Notes: generated from the sequence alone by a model not told the origin. A stretch of DNA of 64,000 nt from Variovorax sp. (GCA_017744935.1 JAGIAI010000003.1:62001-126000), one strand, 5' to 3'; counted from the first letter of the stretch, positions 24,490 to 34,273 are shown. Translations and numbers: made by a program.

Positions 24490-25260
24490 ATGCTCAAAGG
24501 CAAAACCGCGCTCGTCACGGGGTCCACCAGTGGCATCGGCCTTGGAATCGCCAAGGCCCTTGCACAGCAAGGCGCAAACATCTTGCTCAATGGTTTCGGG
24601 GATTCCGAACAGCCACGCGCGGAAATCGCGGCATTGGGCGTCAAGGTCGAGTACCACGGTGCCGACATGAGCAAGCCTGACCAGATCGCGGACATGATGA
24701 AGTTCGCCGCCTCGAAATTCGATCGCGTGGATGTGCTCGTGAACAACGCCGGCATCCAGCACGTCGCGAACGTCGAAGACTTTCCGCCGGAACGCTGGGA
24801 CGCGATCATTGCCATCAACCTGACCAGCGCGTTCCACACCACCCGTCTCGCGATTCCTGCGATGCGGCAGGCCAACTGGGGCCGGGTCATCAACATCGCG
24901 TCCGCGCACGGGCTTGTGGCCTCGGCGCAGAAGTCGGCCTACGTCGCAGCCAAGCACGGCATCGTTGGCTTTACGAAGACGGTCGCTCTCGAAACCGCGA
25001 CCACCGGCGTCACCTGCAATGCGATCTGCCCCGGATGGGTGCTGACGCCGCTGGTGCAAAAGCAGATCGACGACCGCGCCGCACGCGAAGGCATCGCCGT
25101 CGCGCAGGCCCAGAAAGAGCTGCTCGGCGAAAAGCAGCCTTCGCTGCAGTTCACCACGGTCGATCAGCTGGGCGGGCTGGCCGTGTTCCTGTGCTCGCCG
25201 GCAGCGGATCAAGTCCGCGGCGTGGCCTGGCAGGTCGACGGCGGCTGGACCGCCCAGTAA
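24490..25260 (+). CDS. bdhA: 3-hydroxybutyrate dehydrogenase
   Basis: This SDR enzyme oxidises D-3-hydroxybutyrate to acetoacetate during PHB breakdown. The 256-residue protein has the TGSTSGIG cofactor motif (about residues 10-17), NNAG (about 89), catalytic Ser in NIASAHG and Tyr/Lys in YVAAKHG, and the C-terminal VAWQVDGGW usual in this subfamily. It is a single gene with a GGAG site upstream. It is convergent with the SIMPL-domain gene, with 18 bases between stops. Confidence 0.9.
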   Translation: MLKGKTALVTGSTSGIGLGIAKALAQQGANILLNGFGDSEQPRAEIAALGVKVEYHGADMSKPDQIADMMKFAASKFDRVDVLVNNAGIQHVANVEDFPPERWDAIIAINLTSAFHTTRLAIPAMRQANWGRVINIASAHGLVASAQKSAYVAAKHGIVGFTKTVALETATTGVTCNAICPGWVLTPLVQKQIDDRAAREGIAVAQAQKELLGEKQPSLQFTTVDQLGGLAVFLCSPAADQVRGVAWQVDGGWTAQ

Positions 25261-25278
25261 GCGGGCACTACGGTCCGG

Positions 25279-25986
25279 CTACTTGAGCTGGACCGATCCC
25301 GACACGTTCACCACCACGCTGGTCTTGCCCGCCTCGATCGGCACCGGTGCATCCGACGCCGCCGCCTTGGCCATTTCCATCGCCATGACGCGCGGCTGGA
25401 TCGGCCCGCCGAGGTGCGAGTTGACCGAAACCTCGCGCAGCGTGTAGCCGGCAAAGCCAAGCCGCTTGGCCAGTTCGTCGGCACGTTGCTTGAAATTGTC
25501 GATTGCCTGGCCCTGGGCTTCCGTTTCCACCTTGGCCTGCTGTTCGCGGCTCAGGCTGAATCCGACGTTCCGGACGGTCAGCGTGGAGATCCGGCCCGCG
25601 GTCTGGGCGATCCGCGGGAAATCCCGGCCTTCGAGAATCAGGTCGGCAGTGCCCTGCCACCCGGTGAGCTTGCCGTCGCGGCTGCGGCGAGGCGACATGG
25701 TGAAGTTGCCTGTCTGCACATCGAGCTGCCCTGGCTGCGCACTCTTGCGCGCCTCGGCCAGCGCGGCGTCAAGCGCCGCCTTGAGCTGCGCCTGCACCGC
25801 GCTTGCGTCTGTGCCGTCGCGCGTCGTCGAAAGCGTCATGCTGAGTTGGTCCTGCTGGACTTCCACCGTGGCGTTCGCCGACAACTGCAGTACGTTCTGC
25901 GGGGACGGAAGCGTGATGGCCTGCGACCAGGCGGCCGTGGTGCTCATCAGGACGGCACAAGCCGCCAACCATCTGGCTTTGTTCAA
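25279..25986 (-). CDS. Periplasmic SIMPL-domain (DUF541) protein
   Basis: The 235-residue protein has a cleavable signal peptide (WLAACAVLMSTTAAWSQA) followed by a SIMPL domain across nearly its full length, with typical segments NATVEVQQDQLSM and RKSAQPGQLDVQTGNF. The family occurs widely in Gram-negative periplasms. Its function is poorly defined, though some members affect stress resistance or outer membrane traits. It is transcribed alone or together with the upstream gene at 26036. Confidence 0.82.
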   Translation of the reverse strand: MNKARWLAACAVLMSTTAAWSQAITLPSPQNVLQLSANATVEVQQDQLSMTLSTTRDGTDASAVQAQLKAALDAALAEARKSAQPGQLDVQTGNFTMSPRRSRDGKLTGWQGTADLILEGRDFPRIAQTAGRISTLTVRNVGFSLSREQQAKVETEAQGQAIDNFKQRADELAKRLGFAGYTLREVSVNSHLGGPIQPRVMAMEMAKAAASDAPVPIEAGKTSVVVNVSGSVQLK

Positions 25987-26035
25987 GACTGAATTCCTTC
26001 GAAGTTGAAAGAGAAGGTGCCCGCGCGGGCACCGC

Positions 26036-26374
26036 TCATGGCCGCGACTTGCCCAGCGCGACGCCCTTGAAATCGGGTGCCGGAACCATGCGCTCGGCCG
26101 GCACGGATTCTGTAGGGAGCGATCGTGGCACCGATTGCTGTCGCACTTGTTGACGCAACTCAGCGAGTTCAGCAGGCGTCAGCCTTCGGCCTGCCATCGC
26201 CTCGCCCTGCTTCGCCTCGGCGCGGGTCGCCGCGCGATGGGCTTCAACCGCATCACGCAGGCTGCGCTGCTGAGCGCCGCTCGTGGGGAAGTAGCCAACC
26301 GGCCCCGCCTCGGCAGAGAGGCCGAGCGACGCGCAGACAAGGACGAAGGACAGTGCGAATTTGTTGCTTTTCAT
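26036..26374 (-). CDS. Small secreted protein
   Basis: The 112-residue product from ATG 26374 has a signal peptide (KFALSFVLVCASLGLSAEAG) and a charged, Arg/Gln-rich mature part (LTPAELAELRQQVRQQ), possibly helical. An earlier in-frame start at 26413 would place a non-hydrophobic extension before the signal peptide and is rejected. About 50 bases separate it from the SIMPL gene. Short proteins like this occur next to envelope genes in Burkholderiales; function is unknown. Confidence 0.6.
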   Translation of the reverse strand: MKSNKFALSFVLVCASLGLSAEAGPVGYFPTSGAQQRSLRDAVEAHRAATRAEAKQGEAMAGRRLTPAELAELRQQVRQQSVPRSLPTESVPAERMVPAPDFKGVALGKSRP

Positions 26375-26451
26375 AACGACTGTGAGACAGCAAGAGCGAC
26401 TTTGCCATCCCAACGCAATGCGTGAACGTCCTACCCGCTAACGGCCGCAAG

Positions 26452-26545
26452 TTTTGTAACTTAGTGTCAAACAAATAGCGAAAGCGACGCATCGGGTGCG
26501 CAACACCCTCAGAATTGGCGTTGTTACAAATTCAGCGTTGTAAAA
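26452..26545. promoter_or_regulatory. TTGTAAC-type repeats upstream of ompR
   Basis: TTTTGTAAC (26452-26460), TTGTTACAAA (26521-26530, partly palindromic) and GTTGTAAAA (26537-26545) are related and lie directly before the ompR start. They resemble OmpR-type half sites and could mediate autoregulation. No Shine-Dalgarno sequence is visible before ATG 26546, so the leader may be short or the start unusual. Confidence 0.35.
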
Positions 26546-27277
26546 ATGAATCAGACTCCAGCTCGCACTGACAAGATCGTGATCGTCGATGACGACGCCC
26601 GCATCCGCGACCTGCTGCGCCGCTACCTCACCCAGGAGGGTTTCGAGGTCATCGTTGCCGAGGACGGCAAGGCGCTGAACCGGATCCTGCTCCGCGACAC
26701 GGTCGACCTGATCGTCCTCGACCTGATGATGCCCGGCGAGGACGGCCTCTCGGTCTGCCGCCGGCTCCGTGCCGCCAACGACCGCACCCCGATCATCATG
26801 CTGACCGCCAAGGGCGAGGACGTCGACCGCATCGTCGGCCTCGAGGTCGGCGCCGACGACTACCTTGGCAAGCCCTTCAACCCGCGGGAACTGCTCGCCC
26901 GCGTTCACGCGGTGCTGCGGCGCCGTCCGCCGCTCGAAGCGCCGGGCGCCCCCTCCACCGACAACGAGACCGTGAATTTCGGCCCGTTCAGCTTCGATCT
27001 CGGCTCGCGCACGCTCAAGAAGGACGGCGAAGAGCTCTCCTTGACGACCGGCGAGTTCGCGATGCTCAAGGCGCTGGTGCGCCACCCGCGCCAGCCGCTG
27101 TCGCGCGAAAAGCTGGCCCAGCTCGCTCGCGGCCGCGAGTTCGAACCCTTCGACCGCAGCCTGGACGTGCAGATCTCGCGCCTGCGCAAGCTGGTCGAGT
27201 CCGACGCCGCGGCGCCGCGCTACATCCAGACGGTCTGGGGCGTCGGCTACGTGTTCGTGCCGGACGGCACGACCTGA
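26546..27277 (+). CDS. ompR: OmpR-family response regulator
   Basis: The 243-residue protein has a receiver domain with acidic pocket IVDDDAR, phosphoacceptor Asp in DLIVLDLMMPGEDG (about residue 60), the Thr/Lys pair (MLTAKGE, LGKPFNP), and a C-terminal winged-helix domain with the RYIQTVWGVGYVFVPD wing. Length and motifs match OmpR, the partner of the histidine kinase encoded next. The two genes are separated by 12 bases and probably sense osmotic or envelope conditions. Confidence 0.9.
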   Translation: MNQTPARTDKIVIVDDDARIRDLLRRYLTQEGFEVIVAEDGKALNRILLRDTVDLIVLDLMMPGEDGLSVCRRLRAANDRTPIIMLTAKGEDVDRIVGLEVGADDYLGKPFNPRELLARVHAVLRRRPPLEAPGAPSTDNETVNFGPFSFDLGSRTLKKDGEELSLTTGEFAMLKALVRHPRQPLSREKLAQLARGREFEPFDRSLDVQISRLRKLVESDAAAPRYIQTVWGVGYVFVPDGTT

Positions 27278-27289
27278 GGCTAGGAACCC

Positions 27290-28786
27290 GTGGCCGTCAC
27301 GCTCGGCCCCCAGACCACCCAGCCGAGCCCGCTCGAGGACAGCACCCAGGGGACGCTGCCGAGCCCGCTTGACGGGATCGGCTCGCGCAAGCGCCGTACG
27401 CGCTTGCAGCTCGGCCTGAGCCTGTTCTGGCGGACTTTCTTCCTGCTGGTCCTGCTGCTCGTGGGCTGTACGGTCGCCTGGCTGCAGACCTTCCGTGCGC
27501 TCGAATACGAGCCGCGCGCGATCCAGACCGCGCACCAGATCGCCTCGCTGGTGAACCTCACGCGCGCCGCGCTGGTTTATTCGGACGCCATCACGCGCGT
27601 CTCGTTGATCAAGACCCTGGCCGACCAGGAAGGCGTCCGCATCCTGCCGCGCGAGCCGGGTGACCGCTTCCTCCCCTACACCAGCGGCGCGCTGGACCAG
27701 CGGGTCACCGAAGAGCTGATCGCGCGGCTTGGCGAAGGGACCACGGTTGCCAGCCGCGTCAACGACGAACCGGGCCTCTGGATCGGCTTCACCATCGAGA
27801 GCGACACCTACTGGCTGCTGGTCGACCCAACCCGATTCAGCCGCCTCGACCGCCGCACCTGGCTGATCTGGCTGGCAACCACCATGGCGTTGTCGCTCGC
27901 CGGCGCTGCGCTGATCACGCGACTCATCAACCGGCCGCTCAAGCAGTTGTCGCAGGCGACGATGCAGGTGCGCGAAGGCGAATATGAAGCGCATCGGCTC
28001 GACGAGCGCGCGCGCACCAACGAGATCCGCGCGGTCAACGTCGGCTTCAACCGCATGGCCGACCAGCTCGCCAAGATCGAGCAGGACCGTGCGGTGATGC
28101 TCGCCGGCATCTCGCACGACCTGCGCACTCCACTCGCCCGGTTGCGACTCGAAACCGAGATGAGCGTTGCCGACCCGGATGCGCGCGACCACATGGCAGC
28201 CGACATCGCGCAGCTCGACGCAATCATCGACAAGTTCCTCGACTACGCGCGCCCCGACCACGTCGATTTCAAGCCCGTGCTGCTGCGCGACGTGGTCGAT
28301 GCCTGCGCCTACGCGGTGCAGGACCATGAAGACATCAAGATCACCGTCGAGGTACCAACCGACCTCCGAGTCATGGCCGACGAGGTGGAACTGCAACGCG
28401 TGATCTCCAACCTGGTCGAAAACGCGCGGCGCTACGGCAAGACGCCCTCGACCGGCGTCGCCGACGTCACGATCCAGGCGCAGGCCCACAACGACGCGGT
28501 GCTCATCAAGGTGCGCGACCATGGCGCCGGCGTTGCCCCTGCCCTGCTCTCGCAGCTGAGCAAGCCGTTTTTCCGAGGCGATGTGGCGCGCACTTCGGCG
28601 GCGGGAGCGGGCCTCGGCCTGTCGATCGTCACCAAGAACATCGAGCGGATGGGGGGCACTTTCGCGCTCACGAGCACGCCGGGTCGTGGGCTGGCTGCGC
28701 ACATCCGCATGCCACGTGCAGCCTCGGCAAGGGGCGAACCCTCGCAGGCGAAGGACAAGGAAAAACAGCCGCAGACGCGGCCGTAA
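27290..28786 (+). CDS. envZ: EnvZ-like sensor histidine kinase
   Basis: The 498-residue protein starts with GTG. Two membrane helices (about residues 48-70 and 195-220) enclose a periplasmic sensor segment. A HAMP domain follows, then the phosphoacceptor His in ISHDLRTPLARLRLE (about 280), the N box NLVENARRYG, and ATP-lid glycines in DHGAGVAPALL and GAGLGLSIVTKN. It phosphorylates OmpR. The C-terminal 25 residues are charged and unusual, and the first 40 residues are variable. Confidence 0.9.
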   Translation: MAVTLGPQTTQPSPLEDSTQGTLPSPLDGIGSRKRRTRLQLGLSLFWRTFFLLVLLLVGCTVAWLQTFRALEYEPRAIQTAHQIASLVNLTRAALVYSDAITRVSLIKTLADQEGVRILPREPGDRFLPYTSGALDQRVTEELIARLGEGTTVASRVNDEPGLWIGFTIESDTYWLLVDPTRFSRLDRRTWLIWLATTMALSLAGAALITRLINRPLKQLSQATMQVREGEYEAHRLDERARTNEIRAVNVGFNRMADQLAKIEQDRAVMLAGISHDLRTPLARLRLETEMSVADPDARDHMAADIAQLDAIIDKFLDYARPDHVDFKPVLLRDVVDACAYAVQDHEDIKITVEVPTDLRVMADEVELQRVISNLVENARRYGKTPSTGVADVTIQAQAHNDAVLIKVRDHGAGVAPALLSQLSKPFFRGDVARTSAAGAGLGLSIVTKNIERMGGTFALTSTPGRGLAAHIRMPRAASARGEPSQAKDKEKQPQTRP

Positions 28787-28789
28787 GCG

Positions 28790-29275
28790 CTAGCGGTGGA
28801 TCAACGCGATGGCGCGCGACTCCATCGCACGTCCTTCGCCCACCGGGCCGAGCTTCTCGGCCGTCTTGGCCTTCACGTTCACCTGACCGGCTTCGACACC
28901 CAGGACTGCCGCGATGCGTTCGCACATGGCCGGGATGTGCGGCGCAAGCTTCGGCGCCTGGGCGATCACGGTGCAGTCGACGTTGCCGATCTCCCAGCCC
29001 GCGGCGCGCACGCGGCGTGCAGCCTCGCCCAGCAGCACCGCGGAATCGGCGCCGCGGTACTGCGCATCCGTGTCAGGAAAATGACGCCCGATGTCGCCGA
29101 GGCCGGCCGCGCCAAGCAGCGCGTCGGTGATCGCGTGCAGCAGCACGTCGGCATCCGAGTGACCGAGCAAACCCATGGTGTGCGGCACTTCGACGCCGCC
29201 GAGCATGAGCTTGCGGCCCGCGACGAGCTGATGGACGTCCCAGCCCTCGCCGATACGCAGCTTGAATGGGGTCAT
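28790..29275 (-). CDS. ispF: 2-C-methyl-D-erythritol 2,4-cyclodiphosphate synthase
   Basis: IspF makes the cyclodiphosphate in the MEP isoprenoid pathway. The 161-residue protein starts at ATG 29275, in an ATGA overlap with ispD; longer readings upstream lie inside ispD. Metal-binding residues are visible in GWDVHQL and [19 protein letters not shown], and the C-terminus carries [11 protein letters not shown] and [13 protein letters not shown]. Gene order and overlap match the usual ispDF pair. Confidence 0.95.
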   Translation of the reverse strand: MTPFKLRIGEGWDVHQLVAGRKLMLGGVEVPHTMGLLGHSDADVLLHAITDALLGAAGLGDIGRHFPDTDAQYRGADSAVLLGEAARRVRAAGWEIGNVDCTVIAQAPKLAPHIPAMCERIAAVLGVEAGQVNVKAKTAEKLGPVGEGRAMESRAIALIHR

Positions 29276-29982
29276 GGTTGGATCTTCCGGCTGCGCAGGA
29301 TGGCATCCGCGAGCGCGAAATCCTCCGGGTAGGTCAATTTGAAATTCTGGCCGCTGCCCGGCACCAGCAGCGGCGCGAGCCCGAGGGCTTCGATCGCGCT
29401 GGCCTCGTCGGTCACCGAATCGCCGGCACGCTCGAGCGCGTCCAGCAGCATGCCGATACGGAACATCTGCGGCGTCTGGGCCAGCCATTTGTCGGCGCGC
29501 GTCGCGGTGCTTGCCACCCGGCCGTCGGGGGATGCGACCTTGAGCGTGTCCGCCAGCCGATGCGCGAGCAGCCCGCCGACGGCATCGTGCTCGCAGGCAG
29601 CGATCAGCGCTTCGATCTGCGTCGGTGTGACGAGGCAGCGCGCCGCGTCATGCACCAGCACCCAGTCGTGCGCGCCTGCACCGGCCTGCCGCAGTGAAGT
29701 CAGCCCGTTGCGCACCGTCGCGGCGCGGGTGGCGCCACCGACGCGGAACAGATGTTCCCCATCGGCCGGAAAGCGCTGCAGAACGATGCCCACATCCGAA
29801 TCCTCCGGCGAAACCACCAGCGCGACGCCGGCGAAAACGCCCTTGAGGGACCGGAAGACCTCCAGCGTGTGCTCGACCATGGGCCGGCCCGCGATCCGCT
29901 GGTACTGCTTGGGCCCTTTTCCACCGGCGCGGCTGCCGGTGCCGGCGCAGGGAATCAACACGTAGAGACGGGAAACGGACAT
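29272..29982 (-). CDS. ispD: 2-C-methyl-D-erythritol 4-phosphate cytidylyltransferase
   Basis: IspD couples MEP to CTP in the MEP isoprenoid pathway. The 236-residue protein has the nucleotidyltransferase start [19 protein letters not shown], the [11 protein letters not shown] metal-binding segment, and AQTPQMFR. It overlaps ispF by four bases, so the two steps are coupled in one transcript. It is divergent from mfd across about 100 bases that contain a strong hairpin. Confidence 0.95.
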   Translation of the reverse strand: MSVSRLYVLIPCAGTGSRAGGKGPKQYQRIAGRPMVEHTLEVFRSLKGVFAGVALVVSPEDSDVGIVLQRFPADGEHLFRVGGATRAATVRNGLTSLRQAGAGAHDWVLVHDAARCLVTPTQIEALIAACEHDAVGGLLAHRLADTLKVASPDGRVASTATRADKWLAQTPQMFRIGMLLDALERAGDSVTDEASAIEALGLAPLLVPGSGQNFKLTYPEDFALADAILRSRKIQP

Positions 29983-30032
29983 GGTTGCGAGCGGCCTGCG
30001 TGAACGGGGCAGCCATTCTAGAATCGCCTTTC

Positions 30033-30060
30033 ACACCCCTCGCCGGTCGGCGCGGGGTGT
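30033..30060. repeat. Strong hairpin between ispD and mfd
   Basis: ACACCCC, a mismatch and CGCCG pair with CGGCG, a mismatch and GGGGTGT around a 2-base loop: 12 base pairs within 28 bases. It lies between divergent genes, 21 bases before the mfd start. It lacks a T run on either side and could be a leader structure or protein-binding site. Confidence 0.5.
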
Positions 30061-30080
30061 TCTGCATTTCCAGGCACTTC

Positions 30081-33000
30081 ATGGACCTCCCCCAACTCAC
30101 GGCCGGCAAGCGCTTCACGCTGCCCCGCCCGCCCCTGTCGGCCGATGCACTGATGCTTGCGCAACTGGCCGGACGCGAGAAAGCCGCTGGTCGCGCGACC
30201 GCCGTCTTCACCGCCGATGCCAATGATGCGCAACGGTTGATCGACGAGATCGTCTTTTTCGCGCCCGAACTGCGCTGCGCGCTCTTCCCCGACTGGGAGA
30301 CGCTGCCCTATGACAACTTCTCGCCGCACCAGGACCTGATCAGCGAACGCCTCGCGACCCTCTGGCGCATCAGCCAGAAGGACGCCGACGTCGTGCTGAT
30401 CCCGGCCACAACCGCGCTCTACCGCCTCGCGCCGCCGGGCTTCCTCGCGGGCTACACCTTCCATTTCAAGAGCGGCCAGAAGCTGGAAGAGGCCAAGCTC
30501 AAGGCCCAGCTCACGCTGGCCGGCTACAGCCACGTGACGCAGGTGGTGAGCCCGGGTGAATACGCGGTGCGCGGCGGGCTGATCGACCTGTTCCCGATGG
30601 GTTCGCCGGTGCCGTACCGGGTCGACCTGTTCGACAACGAGATCGATTCCATCCGCACCTTCGACCCCGACACGCAGCGCAGCCTCTACCCCGTGCCGGA
30701 AGTGCGCCTGCTGCCCGGCCGCGAGTTCCCGATGGACGACGAAGCCCGCGCGCGATTCCGCAGCCGCTGGCGCGAACTGCTCGAAGGCGACCCCACGCGC
30801 AGCCGCATCTACAAGGACATGGGCAATGGCGTCGCGACCGCCGGCATCGAGTATTACCTGCCGCTCTTCTTCGAGGAAACGGCCACTGTTTTCGACTACC
30901 TCGGCACGGACGCGACCCTGGTGCTGCACGGCGATCTCGAGCCGGCGTTCCAGAACTTCTGGCAGGACACCGGCGAGCGTTACCGCCTCGTGCGTGGCGA
31001 TCCGGAGCGCCCGGCGCTGCCACCTGAGGCGCTGTTCCTGAACGCCGAGCAGTTCTATCAACGCGCCAGGCCGCACGCCCAGCTTGCGCTGCGCGGCGAT
31101 GTGCCGAGCGATGCGCCCTACGCCGAGTTCGATGTCCTGCCGCCCTTCGCCGTCGTGCGCGGCGCGGACGATCCGCTCGTCAAGCTCAAGGACCACATCA
31201 AGGCGACGCCGCATCGCGTTCTGTTCATCGCCGAAAGCGACGGCCGGCGCGAAAGCCTGCTGGATTTCCTTCGCGCGAGCGGCGTCGGGCCGCCGGCTTT
31301 CGATTCGCTGGCCGAGTTCGAAGCCTCGCCCGATGAAAAGATCGGCATCGCCACCGCCGCACTGGTCGCCGGCTTCGCGTGGCGCGAACAGGGCATCGAC
31401 TTCGTCACCGAAACCGAGCTCTTCGCCGCTGCGCCTTCTGCACGCCGTCGCAACCGCAAGCAGGAACAGGTCAGCGATGTCGAAGCGCTCATCAAGGACC
31501 TGAGCGAACTCGCGGTCGGCGACCCGATCGTGCACTCCGCCCACGGCATCGGCCGCTACCGGGGGCTCATCAACATGGACCTCGGCCAGGGCACGGGTCC
31601 CGACGGCAAACCGCTGATGCAGGAAATGCTGCATCTGGAATACGCCGACAAGGCGACGCTGTACGTTCCGGTCTCGCAGTTGCATCTCATCAGCCGCTAC
31701 ACCGGCGTGAGCGCCGACGAAGCGCCGCTGCACAAGCTCGGCTCCGGCCAGTGGGAAAAGGCCAAGCGCAAGGCCGCCGAGCAGGTGCGCGACTCGGCCG
31801 CCGAGCTGCTCAACATCTATGCCCGCCGCGCGGCGCGCGAAGGCTATGCGTTCCGCTTCTCGGCAGCCGACTACGAGGTGTTCGCCAACGACTTCGGCTT
31901 CGACGAAACCGCCGATCAGAAGGCAGCGATCCACGCGGTCATCCAGGACATGATCTCGCCGCGCCCGATGGATCGCCTGGTCTGCGGCGATGTGGGCTTC
32001 GGCAAGACCGAGGTTGCGTTGCGCGCCGCCTTCGTCGCGGTGACGGGTGGCAAGCAGGTCGCCTTCCTCGCGCCGACCACGCTGCTTGCGGAACAGCACT
32101 ACCAGACGCTGGTCGACCGTTTCGCGAAATGGCCGGTCAAGGTCGCGGAGATGAGCCGCTTCCGCTCGGCCAAGGAAATCACCACCGCCGCGAAGGGGCT
32201 CGCCGACGGCAGCGTCGACATCGTGGTCGGCACGCACAAGCTGCTTTCGCAGTCGGTGCAGTTCAAGAACCTCGGTCTGCTGATCATCGACGAGGAACAC
32301 CGCTTCGGCGTTCGCCACAAGGAAGCGATGAAGGCGATGCGCGCCGAGGTCGACGTGCTCACGCTGACTGCGACGCCGATCCCACGCACGCTGGGCATGG
32401 CACTCGAAGGGCTGCGCGACCTCAGCGTGATCGCCACCGCCCCACAGCGGCGCCTGGCCATCAAGACCTTCGTGCGCAACGAAGGCACCGGCGTGATCCG
32501 CGAAGCGGTGCTGCGCGAGCTCAAGCGCGGCGGGCAGGTCTACTTCCTGCACAACGAGGTCGAGACCATCGAGAACCGCCGCCAGAAGCTGGAGGAAATC
32601 CTGCCCGAGGCCCGCATCGCGGTCGCCCACGGCCAGATGCCGGAGCGCGAACTGGAACGCGTGATGCGCGACTTCGTCGCCCAGCGCTACAACATGCTGC
32701 TGTGCTCGACCATCATCGAGACCGGCATCGACGTGCCAAGCGCCAACACGATCGTGATGAGCCGCGCCGACAAGTTCGGCCTCGCGCAGTTGCACCAGTT
32801 GCGCGGGCGCGTCGGGCGCAGCCACCACCAGGCCTATGCCTACCTGATGGTGCCGGACATCGACGGCCTGACCAAGCAGGCGGCGCAGCGGCTCGACGCG
32901 ATCCAGCAGATGGAGGAGCTCGGCTCGGGCTTCTATCTCGCGATGCATGACCTCGAGATCCGCGGCGCGGGCGAGGTGCTCGGCGAGAACCAGAGCGGCA

Positions 33001-33563
33001 ACATGATGGAGATCGGGTTCCAGCTCTACAACGAGATGCTCGCCGAGGCGGTGCGCTCGCTCAAGGCCGGCAAGGAGCCGGACCTGCTGTCGCCGCTGTC
33101 GGTGACGACCGAGATCAACCTGCACGCGCCGGCGCTCCTGCCCGACGATTACTGCGGCGACGTGCACCTGCGCCTGTCGTTCTACAAGAAGCTCGCCACC
33201 GCGAAGACCTCCGACCAGATCGACACGCTGCTCGAAGAGATCGTCGACCGCTTCGGCAAGCTGCCGCCGCAGGCGCAGACGCTGATCGACATGCACCGCC
33301 TGCGGGTGCTCGCCCTGCCCTACGGCGTGACCAAGGTCGATGCCGCGCCGGGCGTCATCCACATCACGTTCAAGAAGGACCCGCCGGTCGATTCGATGAA
33401 CATCATCCACCTGATCCAGAAGAACCGGCACATCAAGCTCGCGGGCAACGAGAAGCTGCGCATCGAGCGCGAGCTCAAGGAGCCCAAGGACCGCGCGCAG
33501 ATGGTGCGCGACGTGCTGCGCAGCCTGGGCCAGCCTAAAGTACAGGAAACCGCCTCCGCATGA
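30081..33563 (+). CDS. mfd: Transcription-repair coupling factor Mfd
   Basis: Mfd removes RNA polymerase stalled at DNA lesions and recruits UvrA. The 1160-residue protein contains the UvrB-homology region (GGLIDLFPMGSPVPYRVDLF), the RNA polymerase interaction domain (LSELAVGDPIVHSAHGIGRYRGL), and the RecG-like motor with DRLVCGDVGFGKTEVALRAAF (Walker A), IIDEEHRFGVRHKE (DEEH box) and QLRGRVGRS (motif VI). The start at ATG 30081 is preferred over 29985, which would translate the upstream hairpin. Its stop overlaps serB. Confidence 0.96.
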   Translation: MDLPQLTAGKRFTLPRPPLSADALMLAQLAGREKAAGRATAVFTADANDAQRLIDEIVFFAPELRCALFPDWETLPYDNFSPHQDLISERLATLWRISQKDADVVLIPATTALYRLAPPGFLAGYTFHFKSGQKLEEAKLKAQLTLAGYSHVTQVVSPGEYAVRGGLIDLFPMGSPVPYRVDLFDNEIDSIRTFDPDTQRSLYPVPEVRLLPGREFPMDDEARARFRSRWRELLEGDPTRSRIYKDMGNGVATAGIEYYLPLFFEETATVFDYLGTDATLVLHGDLEPAFQNFWQDTGERYRLVRGDPERPALPPEALFLNAEQFYQRARPHAQLALRGDVPSDAPYAEFDVLPPFAVVRGADDPLVKLKDHIKATPHRVLFIAESDGRRESLLDFLRASGVGPPAFDSLAEFEASPDEKIGIATAALVAGFAWREQGIDFVTETELFAAAPSARRRNRKQEQVSDVEALIKDLSELAVGDPIVHSAHGIGRYRGLINMDLGQGTGPDGKPLMQEMLHLEYADKATLYVPVSQLHLISRYTGVSADEAPLHKLGSGQWEKAKRKAAEQVRDSAAELLNIYARRAAREGYAFRFSAADYEVFANDFGFDETADQKAAIHAVIQDMISPRPMDRLVCGDVGFGKTEVALRAAFVAVTGGKQVAFLAPTTLLAEQHYQTLVDRFAKWPVKVAEMSRFRSAKEITTAAKGLADGSVDIVVGTHKLLSQSVQFKNLGLLIIDEEHRFGVRHKEAMKAMRAEVDVLTLTATPIPRTLGMALEGLRDLSVIATAPQRRLAIKTFVRNEGTGVIREAVLRELKRGGQVYFLHNEVETIENRRQKLEEILPEARIAVAHGQMPERELERVMRDFVAQRYNMLLCSTIIETGIDVPSANTIVMSRADKFGLAQLHQLRGRVGRSHHQAYAYLMVPDIDGLTKQAAQRLDAIQQMEELGSGFYLAMHDLEIRGAGEVLGENQSGNMMEIGFQLYNEMLAEAVRSLKAGKEPDLLSPLSVTTEINLHAPALLPDDYCGDVHLRLSFYKKLATAKTSDQIDTLLEEIVDRFGKLPPQAQTLIDMHRLRVLALPYGVTKVDAAPGVIHITFKKDPPVDSMNIIHLIQKNRHIKLAGNEKLRIERELKEPKDRAQMVRDVLRSLGQPKVQETASA

Positions 33564-34270
33564 CCTCCAAGGACATCTCCCCCGGCCTCGTCATCCAGCG
33601 CATCGTGCCGCCGCTGGCGCTCGCCGACTTCAAGCTGATCGCATTCGACATGGACTCGACGCTGATCAACATCGAATGCATCGACGAGATCGCCGATGCG
33701 GTCGGCAAGAAGGCCGAAGTGGCCGCGATCACCGAGGCCACGATGCGCGGCGAGATCAAGGACTTCAAGGAAAGCCTGCGCCGGCGCGTCGCGCTGCTCA
33801 AGGGCGTGCCGGTCGACGCGCTGCAGAAGGTCTACGACGAGCGCCTGCGGCTCAATCCTGGTGCGGAGCGACTCGTGGCGACGTGCAAGGCGGCCGGGCT
33901 CAAGGTGCTGCTGGTGTCCGGCGGATTCACCTTCTTCGCCAATCGCGTGAAGGAGCGCCTCCGCATCGACTTCGCGCGTTCCAACCTGCTCGACGAGGCG
34001 AACGGCAAGCTCACCGGCGAGGTGGTGCAGCAATCGTGGGGCGACATCTGCGACGGCGCCGAGAAGCGCCGCACGCTGCTCGAAGTGGCCTCGCTGCTCG
34101 GCATTTCGCCGCAGGAGACGATCGCCGTCGGCGACGGCGCGAACGACCTGCCGATGATGGGCGAAGCCGGCCTCTCGGTCGCCTACCACGCGAAGCCGAA
34201 GGTGCGCGAGCAGGCGATGGTGGCGATCAACGAAGGCGGACTCGACCGCCTTCTGGAAGTCCTGAGGTGA
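33560..34270 (+). CDS. serB: Phosphoserine phosphatase
   Basis: SerB performs the last step of serine synthesis. The 236-residue protein has the HAD nucleophile motif FDMDSTLINIECIDE (about residues 30-44), motif II Ser in LLVSGGFTFF, and GDGANDLPMMG for the metal site. It lacks an N-terminal ACT extension. ATGA overlap with mfd and the 3-base spacing to the next gene indicate one operon. Confidence 0.93.
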   Translation: MTSKDISPGLVIQRIVPPLALADFKLIAFDMDSTLINIECIDEIADAVGKKAEVAAITEATMRGEIKDFKESLRRRVALLKGVPVDALQKVYDERLRLNPGAERLVATCKAAGLKVLLVSGGFTFFANRVKERLRIDFARSNLLDEANGKLTGEVVQQSWGDICDGAEKRRTLLEVASLLGISPQETIAVGDGANDLPMMGEAGLSVAYHAKPKVREQAMVAINEGGLDRLLEVLR

Positions 34271-34273
34271 ACC

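Noticed and set aside
30018-33431. Very long minus-strand reading frame opposite mfd
   Set aside because: It is a mirror of the strong mfd coding frame in GC-rich DNA and has no recognisable domain. The same applies to long frames opposite rimO, metZ, the oxygenases and the kinase.
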